Assembly: GCA_965228625.1 (NCBI GenBank)
Contig: OZ245829.1
Span: forward strand, 2,418,001 to 2,482,000
Length of the DNA stretch: 64,000 nt
Direction: 5' to 3'
Source of the DNA: UBA2767 sp965228625
GTDB taxonomy: Bacteria; Pseudomonadota; Alphaproteobacteria; Rhizobiales; Methyloligellaceae
A model generated the notes under the pieces. That model did not search any database, was not told the origin of the DNA, and was given only the letters and a program-made list of their open reading frames with translations. The translations under genes and the position numbers were made by a program. Shown piece after piece: positions 7,468 to 15,906 of the stretch. How positions within the stretch are numbered: the stretch's first letter is position 1; every line of letters starts with the position of its first letter.

Positions 7468-9162
7468 ATGACCACGGACGCCCATCAGCCACTCGTCATG
7501 CCGCGCCGCGACTTCGTGCGCGCCCCCACCATGTCGGAGCGCATAGACGCGCTTGGCCGCGCCCGTTCGCACAGCCGGCTGGTCTCGATCCTGAAATATG
7601 CCCTGCCCGTAACCGCGGTCGGGCTTATCGGCCTGTATTTCATCTCGCCAAGCATCGAGGTCTCGATCGGCGACATGAACGCCAGCGTCCAGGGTGTGGC
7701 CATCGAGAAAGGCAACCTGCGGATGGTTAATCCGAAGCTGGAGGGCGCCAACGAACAGCAGGGCAATTACGTGGTGACGGCGAGCTATGCGGAACAGGCC
7801 GTCGCCAACCCGGACACCATCCATCTGACCGAATTGCAGGCCGAGACGAACAATGCCCAGAAAGGCTGGTCGCGCCTGACTTCCCCCAAGGGCGTGTTCG
7901 AGACCAAGACCGAGCGGCTCGAGCTGATCGGCGATATCCGCGTGGCCCAGAGTAACGGCATGAAGGCGCAGCTCACCCGCGCCAACGTCGATATGAAACG
8001 CCAGACCGTCATCAGCAAGGAACCGGTCAGGGTGGATTTTCCGGCCGGCAACCTGGACTCGAATACCATGCACCTGGACATGGACGCGAAGACGGCGGCG
8101 TTCCAGGGCAATGTCCGCGTGCGCATGCAGCAGGAGAAGTCGCAAACCGCCACCGCTGCACCGGAGACGACCGAGAGATCTTTCGCCAACGCCTTGAAAA
8201 GCGACGAGCCTGTCGACATTGCTGCTCCGAAACTGACGATTTTCGATGAGACCAAACTCGCGCACTTCAAGGGCGGCGTTCGCACCGTTCAGGGCGGTTC
8301 ACGTATGACCTCGCACGAGCTCAAGGTCTATTACGCTAACAATCCGCAACAGGAGAGCGAAGGCAGCGAGAGCGCCAAGCTCAAGCTGATCGACGCGATC
8401 GGCAACGTGGAGCTCACAACGGCCGACGGGCGCGCGGCGAAGGCGAAACAGCTCGTTTACGATGCGATCCTGCGTAAGATCACGCTGACCGAGGACGTGG
8501 TCGTTTCCCAGGGGAAAAACCAGCTTCGCGGCGCGCAGATGGTTTCGGAACTCACGACCGGCATTACCAGCTTCCCGCCCATCGGCAGGGTGCATGGCCA
8601 TTTCAAGCCGGCGGAGGACGCCAAGCGCAACGCGGCCGACGATGGCCTTCAACCTGAAGTGCGCGACGTCATCGAAGGTGCCGCGCAGATCGACCTGTCG
8701 AGCACGCGCGGCCAGCCGATCGACATTGAAGCCGACTCGCTCACCGTGAACGACAAGACGAGTGTCGCCGTGTTCTTCGGCGACGTCAAAACCGTCCAAG
8801 GCAAGATGACCATGGATTCCCGGAAACTGAACGTTGATTTTTCCGGTGACGGTCAGGCCGCTTCGGGCGGCGCCGGCGCTGGCACGGAGATCAAGAGCAT
8901 CCGCGCCGAGGGCAATGTCGCCATTCGTACGTCGGCGGAACAGAAGACGACAAGCGACTGGGCGCAGTTCGACGCCGCTAGTCAAACCGTAACCATCGGC
9001 GGCAATGTCGTGTTAAGTCAGGGTGAGAATGTGATAAAGGGAAGCCGACTGGTTATCGATTTGAAGACGAACAAGAGTCAGTTTGTTGACGGCAGTGGCC
9101 TTCCTTGGAAACAGCAGCGCGTTCGTGGACTGTTCAAGCCACAGAACAACGGCAACCGGTAA
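7468..9162 (+). CDS. lptC-lptA: fused LptC-LptA lipopolysaccharide transport protein
   Basis: One 564-residue open frame that looks like LptC joined to two LptA/OstA-type domains. The N-terminus is cytoplasmic, followed by one membrane helix (LKYALPVTAVGLIGLYFIS, about residues 45-64) and an LptC beta-jellyroll ending near residue 230. An LptA-like unit spans about 247-381 and a second about 408-561. The two units share parallel motifs: GVRTVQG and DVKTVQG, DVVVSQGKN and NVVLSQGEN, and closing VHGHFKP and VRGLFKP. LptC and LptA normally are separate proteins forming the periplasmic bridge that carries LPS from LptBFG to LptDE. lptB and rpoN follow, the usual alphaproteobacterial order. I see no stop or frameshift at the junction. 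ATG 7468 is preceded by AGGGAC; a TTG at 7405 would add 21 residues. Confidence 0.85.
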   Translation: MTTDAHQPLVMPRRDFVRAPTMSERIDALGRARSHSRLVSILKYALPVTAVGLIGLYFISPSIEVSIGDMNASVQGVAIEKGNLRMVNPKLEGANEQQGNYVVTASYAEQAVANPDTIHLTELQAETNNAQKGWSRLTSPKGVFETKTERLELIGDIRVAQSNGMKAQLTRANVDMKRQTVISKEPVRVDFPAGNLDSNTMHLDMDAKTAAFQGNVRVRMQQEKSQTATAAPETTERSFANALKSDEPVDIAAPKLTIFDETKLAHFKGGVRTVQGGSRMTSHELKVYYANNPQQESEGSESAKLKLIDAIGNVELTTADGRAAKAKQLVYDAILRKITLTEDVVVSQGKNQLRGAQMVSELTTGITSFPPIGRVHGHFKPAEDAKRNAADDGLQPEVRDVIEGAAQIDLSSTRGQPIDIEADSLTVNDKTSVAVFFGDVKTVQGKMTMDSRKLNVDFSGDGQAASGGAGAGTEIKSIRAEGNVAIRTSAEQKTTSDWAQFDAASQTVTIGGNVVLSQGENVIKGSRLVIDLKTNKSQFVDGSGLPWKQQRVRGLFKPQNNGNR

Positions 9163-9248
9163 ACCACGAGTTGCGCCACCACCATCTGCTCGCGTTGCGT
9201 TTCATCGAATCTTAACCGGCAAGGCTTCAACTAGGAGCAATCGACTCA

Positions 9249-10085
9249 GTGGGTAAGCTGTTGTCATTTCCTGGCCTGCAAAGCGCCGATCAGGACGCCT
9301 CCGGCGAAATCCAGGAGGCGCAGAATTACGGCGCGGATCTTCATGGTCAGGCGGATGCGTCCTCCGGCCGCTTGGCGGTCGAGTCCGTCGTAAAGAGTTT
9401 CAAGAAGCGTCCCATCGTTCGGGGTGTCAGCCTGTCGCTGACACGCGGCGAAACCGTCGGTCTGCTCGGACCGAACGGCGCCGGCAAGACGACGGTGTTC
9501 TACATGATCACCGGCCTCATCCCCGCCGACGAGGGCCGCATTCTGATCGACGGTGAAGACGTGACCCGGCTACCGATGTACCGCCGCGCTCGGTTGGGGA
9601 TCGGCTACCTGCCGCAGGAGGCCTCGATCTTCAGGGGCCTGACGGTGGAACAGAACATTCGCGCGGTGCTCGAACTGGTCGAGCCCGACAAGGAGAGAAG
9701 AGAGGCGCATCTCGAAGCGCTTCTGGAGGAATTCAAGATCACGCGGGTCCGCAAATCACCTTCGATCGCGCTCTCCGGCGGTGAGCGCCGCCGCGTCGAG
9801 ATTGCCCGTGCGCTGGCGACGCGACCCTCGTTCATGCTGCTCGACGAGCCTTTCGCCGGCATCGATCCCATCGCCATCGGCGACATTCGCGATCTCGTTC
9901 GCCACCTGACCGACCGGGGCATCGGGGTGCTGATTACCGACCATAATGTGCGCGAGACCCTCGACCTGGTCGATCGCGCATACATCATCTATGACGGCCA
10001 ACTTCTGACCGAAGGAACGCCGGACGAAATCATCGCCAACGAAGACGTGCGGCGCGTCTATCTCGGCGACAGTTTCTCGCTCTAG
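9249..10085 (+). CDS. lptB: LPS export ABC transporter ATP-binding protein LptB
   Basis: The cytoplasmic ATPase that powers LPS extraction by LptFG and export through the Lpt bridge. All ABC motifs are present: Walker A GPNGAGKTT, Q-loop GYLPQEASIF (typical of LptB), signature LSGGERRR, Walker B FMLLDEPFAGID, and switch His in LITDHNV. It is 278 residues, about 35 longer at the N-terminus than E. coli LptB; the conserved domain begins near SGRLAVESVVKSF. The GTG start at 9249 has AGGAG about 12 bp upstream. A later start cannot be excluded. It follows the lptC-lptA fusion by 86 bp and precedes rpoN by 28 bp. Confidence 0.95.
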   Translation: MGKLLSFPGLQSADQDASGEIQEAQNYGADLHGQADASSGRLAVESVVKSFKKRPIVRGVSLSLTRGETVGLLGPNGAGKTTVFYMITGLIPADEGRILIDGEDVTRLPMYRRARLGIGYLPQEASIFRGLTVEQNIRAVLELVEPDKERREAHLEALLEEFKITRVRKSPSIALSGGERRRVEIARALATRPSFMLLDEPFAGIDPIAIGDIRDLVRHLTDRGIGVLITDHNVRETLDLVDRAYIIYDGQLLTEGTPDEIIANEDVRRVYLGDSFSL

Positions 10086-10113
10086 GTCATGCGGTGAGTC
10101 GACGGCAACACTG

Positions 10114-11667
10114 ATGGCGCTTTCATCCAAACTCGAGCTCAGGCAGGGGCAAAGCCTTGTGATGACGCCTCAGCTGCAGCAGGCGATCAAGCTGCTGCAG
10201 TTGTCGAACATGGAACTGACCGAATATGTGGAAACCGAGCTCGAACGCAATCCGCTGCTGGAGCGCAATGAGAATGCCGGGGAACCGGAGGAACGGCGCG
10301 CCACCGATGGCGCCGAGACGGCAGAGCAGCCGGATGAGCCGGAGGGAAGTACGTCAGAAGATGGCGCCAGGCAGGACGACGAGTATCTTGATCTGACCAC
10401 GAACCAGGTTCAGCGCGATACGGAGACGGTTTTCGACACGGAGACCGAGAACGTCTTCCCCGAAGCCGTCGATCCGGGCCCCCTGCCCGGCACCAGTAAC
10501 TGGTCGACGGCTTCTTCGGGCGCCTCGGCGGATGGCGACTTCAACCTCGAGGCATTCGTCGCCGACGAGATTTCGCTGCAGGACCACCTCGCATTGCAGC
10601 TTCAGCTTGCTGTATCCGATCCCGTAAGACGCATGATCGGCGATCACCTGGTCGACATGGTGGACGAGGACGGTTACGTGCGCGGTGATCTGACGAACCT
10701 CGCGGAGCGGCTCGGAGCGCCGATCACGCTCGTCGAGGAGACCCTGCAAACACTGCAAACAACGTTTGAGCCGGCCGGCGTTCTCGCCCGCAACCTTGCC
10801 GAGTGCCTCACGCTGCAGTTGAAGGACCGCAACCGGTACGATCCGGCGATCGAAACGTTCATCGCCAACCTCGATCTGATCGCCAAGCGCGACCTCGCCG
10901 GGCTCAAACGCGCGTGCGGCGTCAGCGATGAAGACCTCGCCGACATGATCGCCGAGATCAAGTCGCTGGAGCCGAAACCGGGATTGCGCTTCGGGCGGTC
11001 GTCCGTGCAGCCGGTCGTGCCCGACGTGTTCGTACGTCAGCGGCCGGACGCAACGTGGCTCGTCGAGCTGAACAACGACACCCTGCCCAAGGTCCTCGTG
11101 AACCAGGCCTACTACGCAACCGTCAGCAAGACGGCCAGGCTCGAAAAGGACAAGACCTATCTGCACGACTGCTTCCAGACCGCGAACTGGCTGGTCAAGA
11201 GCCTCGATCAGCGCGCCCGCACCATCCTCAAGGTCGCCAAGGAGATCGTCAAACAGCAGGACGGCTTCCTGACGCACGGCGTGCAGTATCTTCGTCCGCT
11301 CAATCTGAAAACGGTCGCCGACGCGATTGAAATGCACGAATCGACGGTGAGCCGCGTGACCAGCAACAAGTACATGGCGACGCCGCGCGGCACGTTTGAA
11401 CTGAAATACTTCTTCACCTCCGCCATCGCTTCTTCAGGCTCGGGCGAAGCGCATTCGTCGGAAGCGGTGCGGCACCGCATCAAACAACTCATCGACAATG
11501 AGTCGGCGACCGCCGTGCTTTCGGACGACAAGATCGTCGAACTCCTGAATGCGGAGGGCATCGATATTGCCCGCCGTACGGTTGCCAAATACCGTGAATC
11601 GATGCGGATCCCGTCATCCGTCGAGCGCCGGCGGGAAAAAAAGATGGCCTTGAGCGTATCTTCATAA
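10114..11667 (+). CDS. rpoN: RNA polymerase sigma-54 factor RpoN
   Basis: The alternative sigma factor for nitrogen and other activator-dependent promoters with -24/-12 elements. At 517 residues it has the glutamine/leucine-rich region I (LVMTPQLQQAIKLLQLSN, ELERNPLLE), an acidic region II (residues about 50-130), the core-binding domain, and the C-terminal DNA-binding part with the RpoN box ARRTVAKYRESMRIPSS. The linkage lptB-rpoN-hpf-ptsN is conserved across Proteobacteria. There are 297 bp to hpf, where a separate promoter may lie. Confidence 0.97.
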   Translation: MALSSKLELRQGQSLVMTPQLQQAIKLLQLSNMELTEYVETELERNPLLERNENAGEPEERRATDGAETAEQPDEPEGSTSEDGARQDDEYLDLTTNQVQRDTETVFDTETENVFPEAVDPGPLPGTSNWSTASSGASADGDFNLEAFVADEISLQDHLALQLQLAVSDPVRRMIGDHLVDMVDEDGYVRGDLTNLAERLGAPITLVEETLQTLQTTFEPAGVLARNLAECLTLQLKDRNRYDPAIETFIANLDLIAKRDLAGLKRACGVSDEDLADMIAEIKSLEPKPGLRFGRSSVQPVVPDVFVRQRPDATWLVELNNDTLPKVLVNQAYYATVSKTARLEKDKTYLHDCFQTANWLVKSLDQRARTILKVAKEIVKQQDGFLTHGVQYLRPLNLKTVADAIEMHESTVSRVTSNKYMATPRGTFELKYFFTSAIASSGSGEAHSSEAVRHRIKQLIDNESATAVLSDDKIVELLNAEGIDIARRTVAKYRESMRIPSSVERRREKKMALSVSS

Positions 11668-11783
11668 GCTCATCTTTCTGCTACATTTTCCGGTTCCAGC
11701 GGCAAGAATCCGCAACCATCACGGCTCACGGGCCACCGTGTTGATAAGCTGTGCACCTGCCGAATCGGGCAGATGAAATCGAT

Positions 11784-11813
11784 TTGACACTTCTCCAAAT
11801 GGTGGTCTAGTTT
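11784..11813 (+). promoter_or_regulatory. candidate sigma-70-type promoter for hpf-ptsN
   Basis: In the 297-bp space between rpoN and hpf there is a perfect TTGACA (11784-11789). A -10-like TAGTTT lies 18 bp downstream (11808-11813). The match is strong at -35 and weak at -10. Use of this promoter would give hpf a leader of about 145 bases. Confidence 0.4.
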
Positions 11814-11964
11814 CCCGGCCCGCGGCGAATGGCATGGGGAGGATGCTTCGACCGCTGAGCTCAGAGAGAATCGGTTCCGGCAGTTACCCGGACCGAGTGG
11901 CTAGGCCCGTCTAACAAAAACGAGATTCAAACGAGACGGAGCCGTCGCAGTTCCGGACAAGGCG

Positions 11965-12549
11965 ATGGCACTACAAGTTACCGGCAAGAATCTGGATGTT
12001 GGCGAGGCTCTGCGGAGCTATATCGCCGAACGCGTCGAAACCGCTTTGGAGAAGTATTCGGGACAAAGTCCGGCGGGGCATATCCGGATCGAGAAGGCCC
12101 ATGGGGCGTTTCTTACCGGTTGCACCATACAGCTCAAATCCGGACTGAGCCTCGAGGCGCAAGGTGAAGCGCCTGACGCCTATGCCAGTGTCGACCAGGC
12201 CCTTGAGCGGCTTGAAAAACGGCTGCGCAGATACAAAAGGCGCCTGAAGAAGCGTCATGTGCCGGCCGAGCGCGATCTGGCTGCCATCCAGGCGCCGTAT
12301 TACGTTATCCAGCAGTCCGAGAGTGAGGAAACAGAGGCTGAAGAGGACAATCCGATCGTCATTGCCGAAACCCAGACGATGATCCGGGAACTCTCCGTCA
12401 GCGACGCGGTCATGCAGCTCGATCTGGCCGGTCGCCCGCTGCTCCTTTTTCAGAATGCCGGCCATGGACGTCTGAATGTCGTCTACCGGCGCAGCGACGG
12501 AAATATCGGCTGGATCGATCCGGGCGGGCAACTGCCGAGTGCAAGTTAG
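11965..12549 (+). CDS. hpf: ribosome hibernation promotion factor HPF, long form
   Basis: Binds the 30S decoding region in stationary phase or stress and pairs ribosomes into inactive 100S particles. The 194-residue length marks the long form. The N-terminal HPF/YfiA domain spans about 1-105 (VTGKNLDVGEALRSYI; basic segment RLEKRLRRYKRRLKKRH). An acidic linker (SESEETEAEEDN) follows, then the C-terminal dimerisation domain (FQNAGHGRLNVVYRRSDGNI). Located between rpoN and ptsN, as in most Proteobacteria. Confidence 0.95.
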   Translation: MALQVTGKNLDVGEALRSYIAERVETALEKYSGQSPAGHIRIEKAHGAFLTGCTIQLKSGLSLEAQGEAPDAYASVDQALERLEKRLRRYKRRLKKRHVPAERDLAAIQAPYYVIQQSESEETEAEEDNPIVIAETQTMIRELSVSDAVMQLDLAGRPLLLFQNAGHGRLNVVYRRSDGNIGWIDPGGQLPSAS

Positions 12550-12609
12550 GTTTTTTCCGGTGCGTCCACGCGTCGGCCGAAATTGAAACCAGAGGTTGAA
12601 ATCACGTTC

Positions 12610-13074
12610 ATGGATCTAAGCGATCTCATCAAACCGGAGAGCATCACTCTCGCGCTCCGTGCCAAGAGCAAGAAGCATGTCCTGCAGGAGATGTCGGCTT
12701 CGGCGGCAGACCTTACGGGTCTTGCCGAGCGGGATATCTTCGACACGCTGTTGCAGCGCGAACGTCTCGGATCGACGGGTGTCGGGCAAGGCGTGGCGAT
12801 CCCGCATGGCAAACTGGCTGAACTCACGGAAATCGTGGGCCTGTTTGCGCGGCTCGAAAAGCCGATTGATTTCGAGGCGGTCGACGGCGAGCCCGTCGAT
12901 GTCGTCTTCCTGCTTCTGGCGCCGGAGAGTGCCGGCGCGGACCACCTCAAGGCACTGGCGCGGATTTCCCGTTTCCTGCGGGCGCCTTCGTCCATAGAGG
13001 ACCTGCGCGTCGCCGCAAGCAGCGAAGCGATATTCGCAATCCTGACCGAGTCGGAGAAGGAACACGCCGCGTAG
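12610..13074 (+). CDS. ptsN: nitrogen-PTS enzyme IIA (PtsN)
   Basis: The phosphoryl acceptor at the end of the PTS-Ntr chain (PtsP-NPr-PtsN), regulating potassium transport, carbon/nitrogen balance and related processes. A 154-residue EIIA fructose/mannitol-type domain with the phosphorylated His in VAIPHGKL and conserved LGSTGVGQGVAIPHG. I start at ATG 12610 (MDLSDLIKPES), which gives the standard PtsN length and N-terminus; an in-frame TTG at 12583 would add nine residues. Follows hpf by 60 bp. The downstream stem-loop at 13100-13128 probably ends the transcript. Confidence 0.95.
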   Translation: MDLSDLIKPESITLALRAKSKKHVLQEMSASAADLTGLAERDIFDTLLQRERLGSTGVGQGVAIPHGKLAELTEIVGLFARLEKPIDFEAVDGEPVDVVFLLLAPESAGADHLKALARISRFLRAPSSIEDLRVAASSEAIFAILTESEKEHAA

Positions 13075-13099
13075 GTCGGGCGTTCAAAACAAATTGCGG

Positions 13100-13128
13100 G
13101 AAAGGCGCGGTTCAAGACCGCGCCTTTC
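13100..13128. terminator. bidirectional stem-loop terminator
   Basis: A perfect 12-bp inverted repeat (GAAAGGCGCGGT / ACCGCGCCTTTC) with a 5-base loop lies between the convergent ends of ptsN (plus) and the DUF1150 gene (minus). The minus-strand reading is followed by a T-rich stretch (TTTGTTTTG), the plus-strand reading by TCGGTTCT. It probably ends both transcripts. Confidence 0.8.
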
Positions 13129-13134
13129 TCGGTT

Positions 13135-13419
13135 CTAGTGGACGCTCACCGGCTCCAGATCGTTGGTGATGGCGCTGGCGATCGCGGAGTCACGGCTGTC
13201 GGTCACGCCCAGCGGCGTGCCGTCGGCGCCGACCAGCGCGTAGAGGTCAATGCCTTCCGGCAGACCCTTCAGCGCCGGGAAAAGATCCTGCGCCTGATGG
13301 CTGTTGATCTGCTTGACATAGGCCACCTGCCCGTCGCCGAGGCGTGCGAAATCGATCGCACTCATCACCGGGGCGGCGCCCTGCCGGGTTTTGCTGTCGT
13401 TACTCTCTTTGTTCATCAT
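13135..13419 (-). CDS. DUF1150 family protein
   Basis: A 94-residue protein of the alphaproteobacterial DUF1150 family, recognised by VAYVKQINSHQAQDLFP and the C-terminal YALVGADGTPLGVTDSRDSAI. No signal peptide or catalytic motif is seen; function unknown. It is almost always encoded beside an Hsp20 gene, as here (121 bp downstream of hsp20), so a role in heat-stress protein quality control is reasonable but not shown. The start is well supported by AGGAGG five bases before tandem ATGs. Confidence 0.88.
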   Translation of the reverse strand: MMNKESNDSKTRQGAAPVMSAIDFARLGDGQVAYVKQINSHQAQDLFPALKGLPEGIDLYALVGADGTPLGVTDSRDSAIASAITNDLEPVSVH

Positions 13420-13540
13420 CTTAGCCTCCTTTGCTTGGCAGGCTCGTCTGCGGTAAGCGCGCCCTTACCTGGTTCAATTGCGCGTCACATGTCTGTATGC
13501 GTGTCGGGCGCGATGTCGGAAAAACGTTGATCGGCAAATC

Positions 13541-13966
13541 CTATTCCGCCTGCGTGATCTCGACTTTCCGTACCTCGCGCTCAGGCTCGGGACGGACGAG
13601 ATCAATCGACAACAGGCCATTGCTCAGATCGGCGCTGCGAACTTCAATGCCGTCGGCAAGGACAAAAGTGCGCGTGAATTGGCGGGCCGCGATACCGCGG
13701 TGCAGATAGACGCGATCATCCTCATCCTCCTGCCGGCCGCGAATGGTCAACTGGCTGTTCTCCACAGCCACGTCGAGCTCGTCCTTCGAGAAACCGGCCA
13801 CAGCCAATGTGATGCGAAGAACATCGCCGCCGTCACCGTTCGCCCGCCGCTCTATGTTATACGGCGGATAGCCGTCACCGGATCCTTTCGTCACACGGTC
13901 GAGAAGGCGTTCGATTTCGTCGAAGCCCAGCAACAGCGGGCTGTTCAGGAGTGAAGTGCGCGTCAT
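13541..13966 (-). CDS. Hsp20 family small heat-shock protein
   Basis: An ATP-independent holdase chaperone of 141 residues. The alpha-crystallin domain spans roughly 35-130 (YNIERRANGDGGDVLRITLA, AGFSKDELDV, GIAARQFTRTFVLADGIEV). The N-terminus MTRTSLLNSPLLLGFDEIERLLDRV is the usual class A/IbpA form of this group. A sigma-32-like promoter and a structured leader lie upstream on the minus strand, which suggests heat induction. DUF1150 follows in the same direction. Confidence 0.95.
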   Translation of the reverse strand: MTRTSLLNSPLLLGFDEIERLLDRVTKGSGDGYPPYNIERRANGDGGDVLRITLAVAGFSKDELDVAVENSQLTIRGRQEDEDDRVYLHRGIAARQFTRTFVLADGIEVRSADLSNGLLSIDLVRPEPEREVRKVEITQAE

Positions 13967-13996
13967 ATGTTTCTAGCCCTATCCAAAGCGACTGTA

Positions 13997-14039
13997 TTCG
14001 TGCGTTGCCGGTCAATTCAGCCCGATTTCGGCGCACGAA
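13997..14039 (-). promoter_or_regulatory. stem-loop in the hsp20 leader, possible RNA thermometer
   Basis: A perfect 8-bp inverted repeat (TTCGTGCG 13997-14004 with CGCACGAA 14032-14039) lies in the predicted hsp20 5' leader. Nearer the start codon, the minus-strand leader has AGTC able to pair with GGCT around the AGGG ribosome-binding site. Rhizobial hsp20 genes often carry ROSE thermometers, but I do not see a clean ROSE consensus. Confidence 0.3.
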
Positions 14040-14082
14040 CTCCCGGTCCCGGCCCTGAAGAGGCACCGGACACACAACTGAT

Positions 14083-14111
14083 ATATGGTGATCGCGGGGT
14101 GGCGATACAAG
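14083..14111 (-). promoter_or_regulatory. candidate sigma-32 heat-shock promoter of hsp20
   Basis: On the minus strand, CTTGTAT (complement of 14105-14111) is followed after 14 bp by CACCATAT (complement of 14083-14090). This agrees with the RpoH pattern CTTGAAA-N11-16-CCCCATNT at most positions. The implied leader is about 110 bases. Confidence 0.55.
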
Positions 14112-14137
14112 AACGCGACGGCGTACCAGAAACGCAA

Positions 14138-14169
14138 GCAGCGCGCGCCTTTGATACGGCGCGCGCTGC
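14138..14169 (-). terminator. stem-loop terminator of the chemoreceptor gene
   Basis: A perfect 12-bp inverted repeat (GCAGCGCGCGCC / GGCGCGCGCTGC) with loop TTTGATAC, 25 bases beyond the chemoreceptor stop. On the minus strand it is followed by the moderately T-rich TTGCGTTTCTGG. It also insulates the hsp20 promoter just downstream. Confidence 0.7.
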
Positions 14170-14194
14170 GCTAAACGCCTGAAATATCAGGCTG

Positions 14195-15691
14195 TTAGAT
14201 AGCCCGAACCTCCACCAGAAATTCGTCGACGCGCGATTTGAGGGTCTCGGCTTCGGTCGAGAGCGTGCGTGCCGCTTCTGTCACGCCGGTGACGATGTTG
14301 CCGGTCTCCTTGGACGCCTCGGACACGCCGGTGATGTTTTCGACAACCTGCTGTGTCGCCGAAGACTGCTCTTCGATGGCCGCAGCGATTGCGGCGGAAA
14401 TCTGCGCCATCTCGTCGATGATCGAGTTGATCGATCCGATCGCTTCCACGGAGGTCCCCGTGGCGCCCTGGATTTCCTCGACCTGCTGGGCAATCTCTTC
14501 CGTGGCCTTTGCGGTCTGCGTCGCCAGTTCCTTCACTTCGGACGCGACAACCGCAAACCCCTTGCCCGCCTCGCCGGCGCGGGCCGCTTCGATCGTGGCG
14601 TTGAGGGCCAGAAGGTTGGTCTGCTCGGCGATGTCCTTGATCATGTTGACCACCTCGCCGATCGATGTCGCCGACTGGGAGAGACCCGAGATCAGCTTGT
14701 TGGTCTGCGTCGCCTCCGACTGCGCCTTTTGCGCAATGTCGTTGTTCGTCGAAACCTGCTGCGAAATCTCCTGGATCGAGGCCTGCAATTCCTCCGACGC
14801 GGACGCCACCGTGCTCGCCTGTGCGTTGGTTTCCTCAGACGACGCGCTCATGGAGGCGGCACTCGCCTCCAGCTCCGTCGACGCCGACGAAACCGCTTCG
14901 ACGACCGTCGCCACATTATGCTCGAAATTGTCGGCCAACCGCACCCTGTCGGAGGCGACAACCCAGCTCAGCATCGGTCCGATATAGGTGCTGTTGTCGT
15001 CGTAGACGGCGGAGACCTTCAGATCGAGCGTCTCGTCCCCGAGCTTGATCTTGGCATTGTAGGGAAGGTTCGCGGGATCGTTGAGGATCTTCCGCTGATG
15101 CTCGGGGTTCTTGTGGAAGACGTCGACGCATTGCCCGTAGATCTCGTCGACCGGAACCGGAAGCATGTCCTGAAGCGGCCGGAGCGTTTCCAGGCTGGTT
15201 TTGTTGATGTAGGTAATCTTGAAGGTCTCTTTGTCCAGCAGCATGATGTTGACCGGCATTTCGTCAAGCATCTTGAGGAGCTTCTTGCTTTCGTCTTCGT
15301 TGCGTTTCTTCTCGGTGACGACCTGCCAGGAGAGCATCGGTCCGACATAGCGGCTGCCCTCGTAGATCGGGCTTACATTGAGGTCGAGCACTTCGCCGCC
15401 GAACTCGATCTCCGCGTGATGCGGAAGATTGGAGGGATCGGAGAGCAGCGTGCGCTGGTGCTGGGGATTCTTGTGGAACACGTCGATGCTCTGGCCGACG
15501 ATCTCTTCAGCCTTGCACGGCAGCGCACTTTCGATGGCCTTGAGGCCCTCGATTGTCGCCTCGTTCACATAATTGATCTTGAAGTCCTTGAGGTCGCAGG
15601 TCATTACCGCAATGGGCATCTTGTCGACCATCGTCCGGAAAGAACTCGCGCCTTTGCCGCCCTTGAGCGCGCCGATAGATTTGTTGAGCAT
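14195..15691 (-). CDS. soluble methyl-accepting chemotaxis protein with two PAS domains
   Basis: A 498-residue cytoplasmic chemoreceptor with no membrane segment. Two PAS units occupy about residues 18-130 and 135-245. They are near-copies, with DVFHKNPQHQRTLLSDPSNL in the first and DVFHKNPEHQRKILNDPANL in the second. The C-terminal half is a standard MCP signalling coiled coil with hairpin tip EQTNLLALNATIEAARAGE and adaptation-type A/E/Q-rich helices. It should sense an internal signal such as redox or energy state, like Aer/AerC-type receptors, and feed CheA/CheW; the ligand or cofactor is unknown. I start at ATG 15691 (MLNKSIGALKGG) with GAGG eight bases upstream. No che gene is in the window. 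Confidence 0.92.
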   Translation of the reverse strand: MLNKSIGALKGGKGASSFRTMVDKMPIAVMTCDLKDFKINYVNEATIEGLKAIESALPCKAEEIVGQSIDVFHKNPQHQRTLLSDPSNLPHHAEIEFGGEVLDLNVSPIYEGSRYVGPMLSWQVVTEKKRNEDESKKLLKMLDEMPVNIMLLDKETFKITYINKTSLETLRPLQDMLPVPVDEIYGQCVDVFHKNPEHQRKILNDPANLPYNAKIKLGDETLDLKVSAVYDDNSTYIGPMLSWVVASDRVRLADNFEHNVATVVEAVSSASTELEASAASMSASSEETNAQASTVASASEELQASIQEISQQVSTNNDIAQKAQSEATQTNKLISGLSQSATSIGEVVNMIKDIAEQTNLLALNATIEAARAGEAGKGFAVVASEVKELATQTAKATEEIAQQVEEIQGATGTSVEAIGSINSIIDEMAQISAAIAAAIEEQSSATQQVVENITGVSEASKETGNIVTGVTEAARTLSTEAETLKSRVDEFLVEVRAI

Positions 15692-15906
15692 GGATGTGCC
15701 TCGCAAAGATACTGCCGTCTGACTTGCCGACCCAGGCACCACACGCCCACGTATGCACCCTCGGCAAATGCTATCTATGGTTGCACTGATTTTGGTTTCG
15801 AAATGGTTAGCGTGTGGCGCGCACGTTTGCGCTTTATGCACGCTAAAGTAGCATCACGGCATTTCATAATCGCCGCGACGGACGGAACGCCGGATTTTGG
15901 AGGGAA

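Noticed and set aside
13967..14182. A short plus-strand frame between hsp20 and the chemoreceptor gene
   Set aside because: It runs through the hsp20 leader, the RpoH-like promoter and a terminator hairpin, and its composition is not protein-like.
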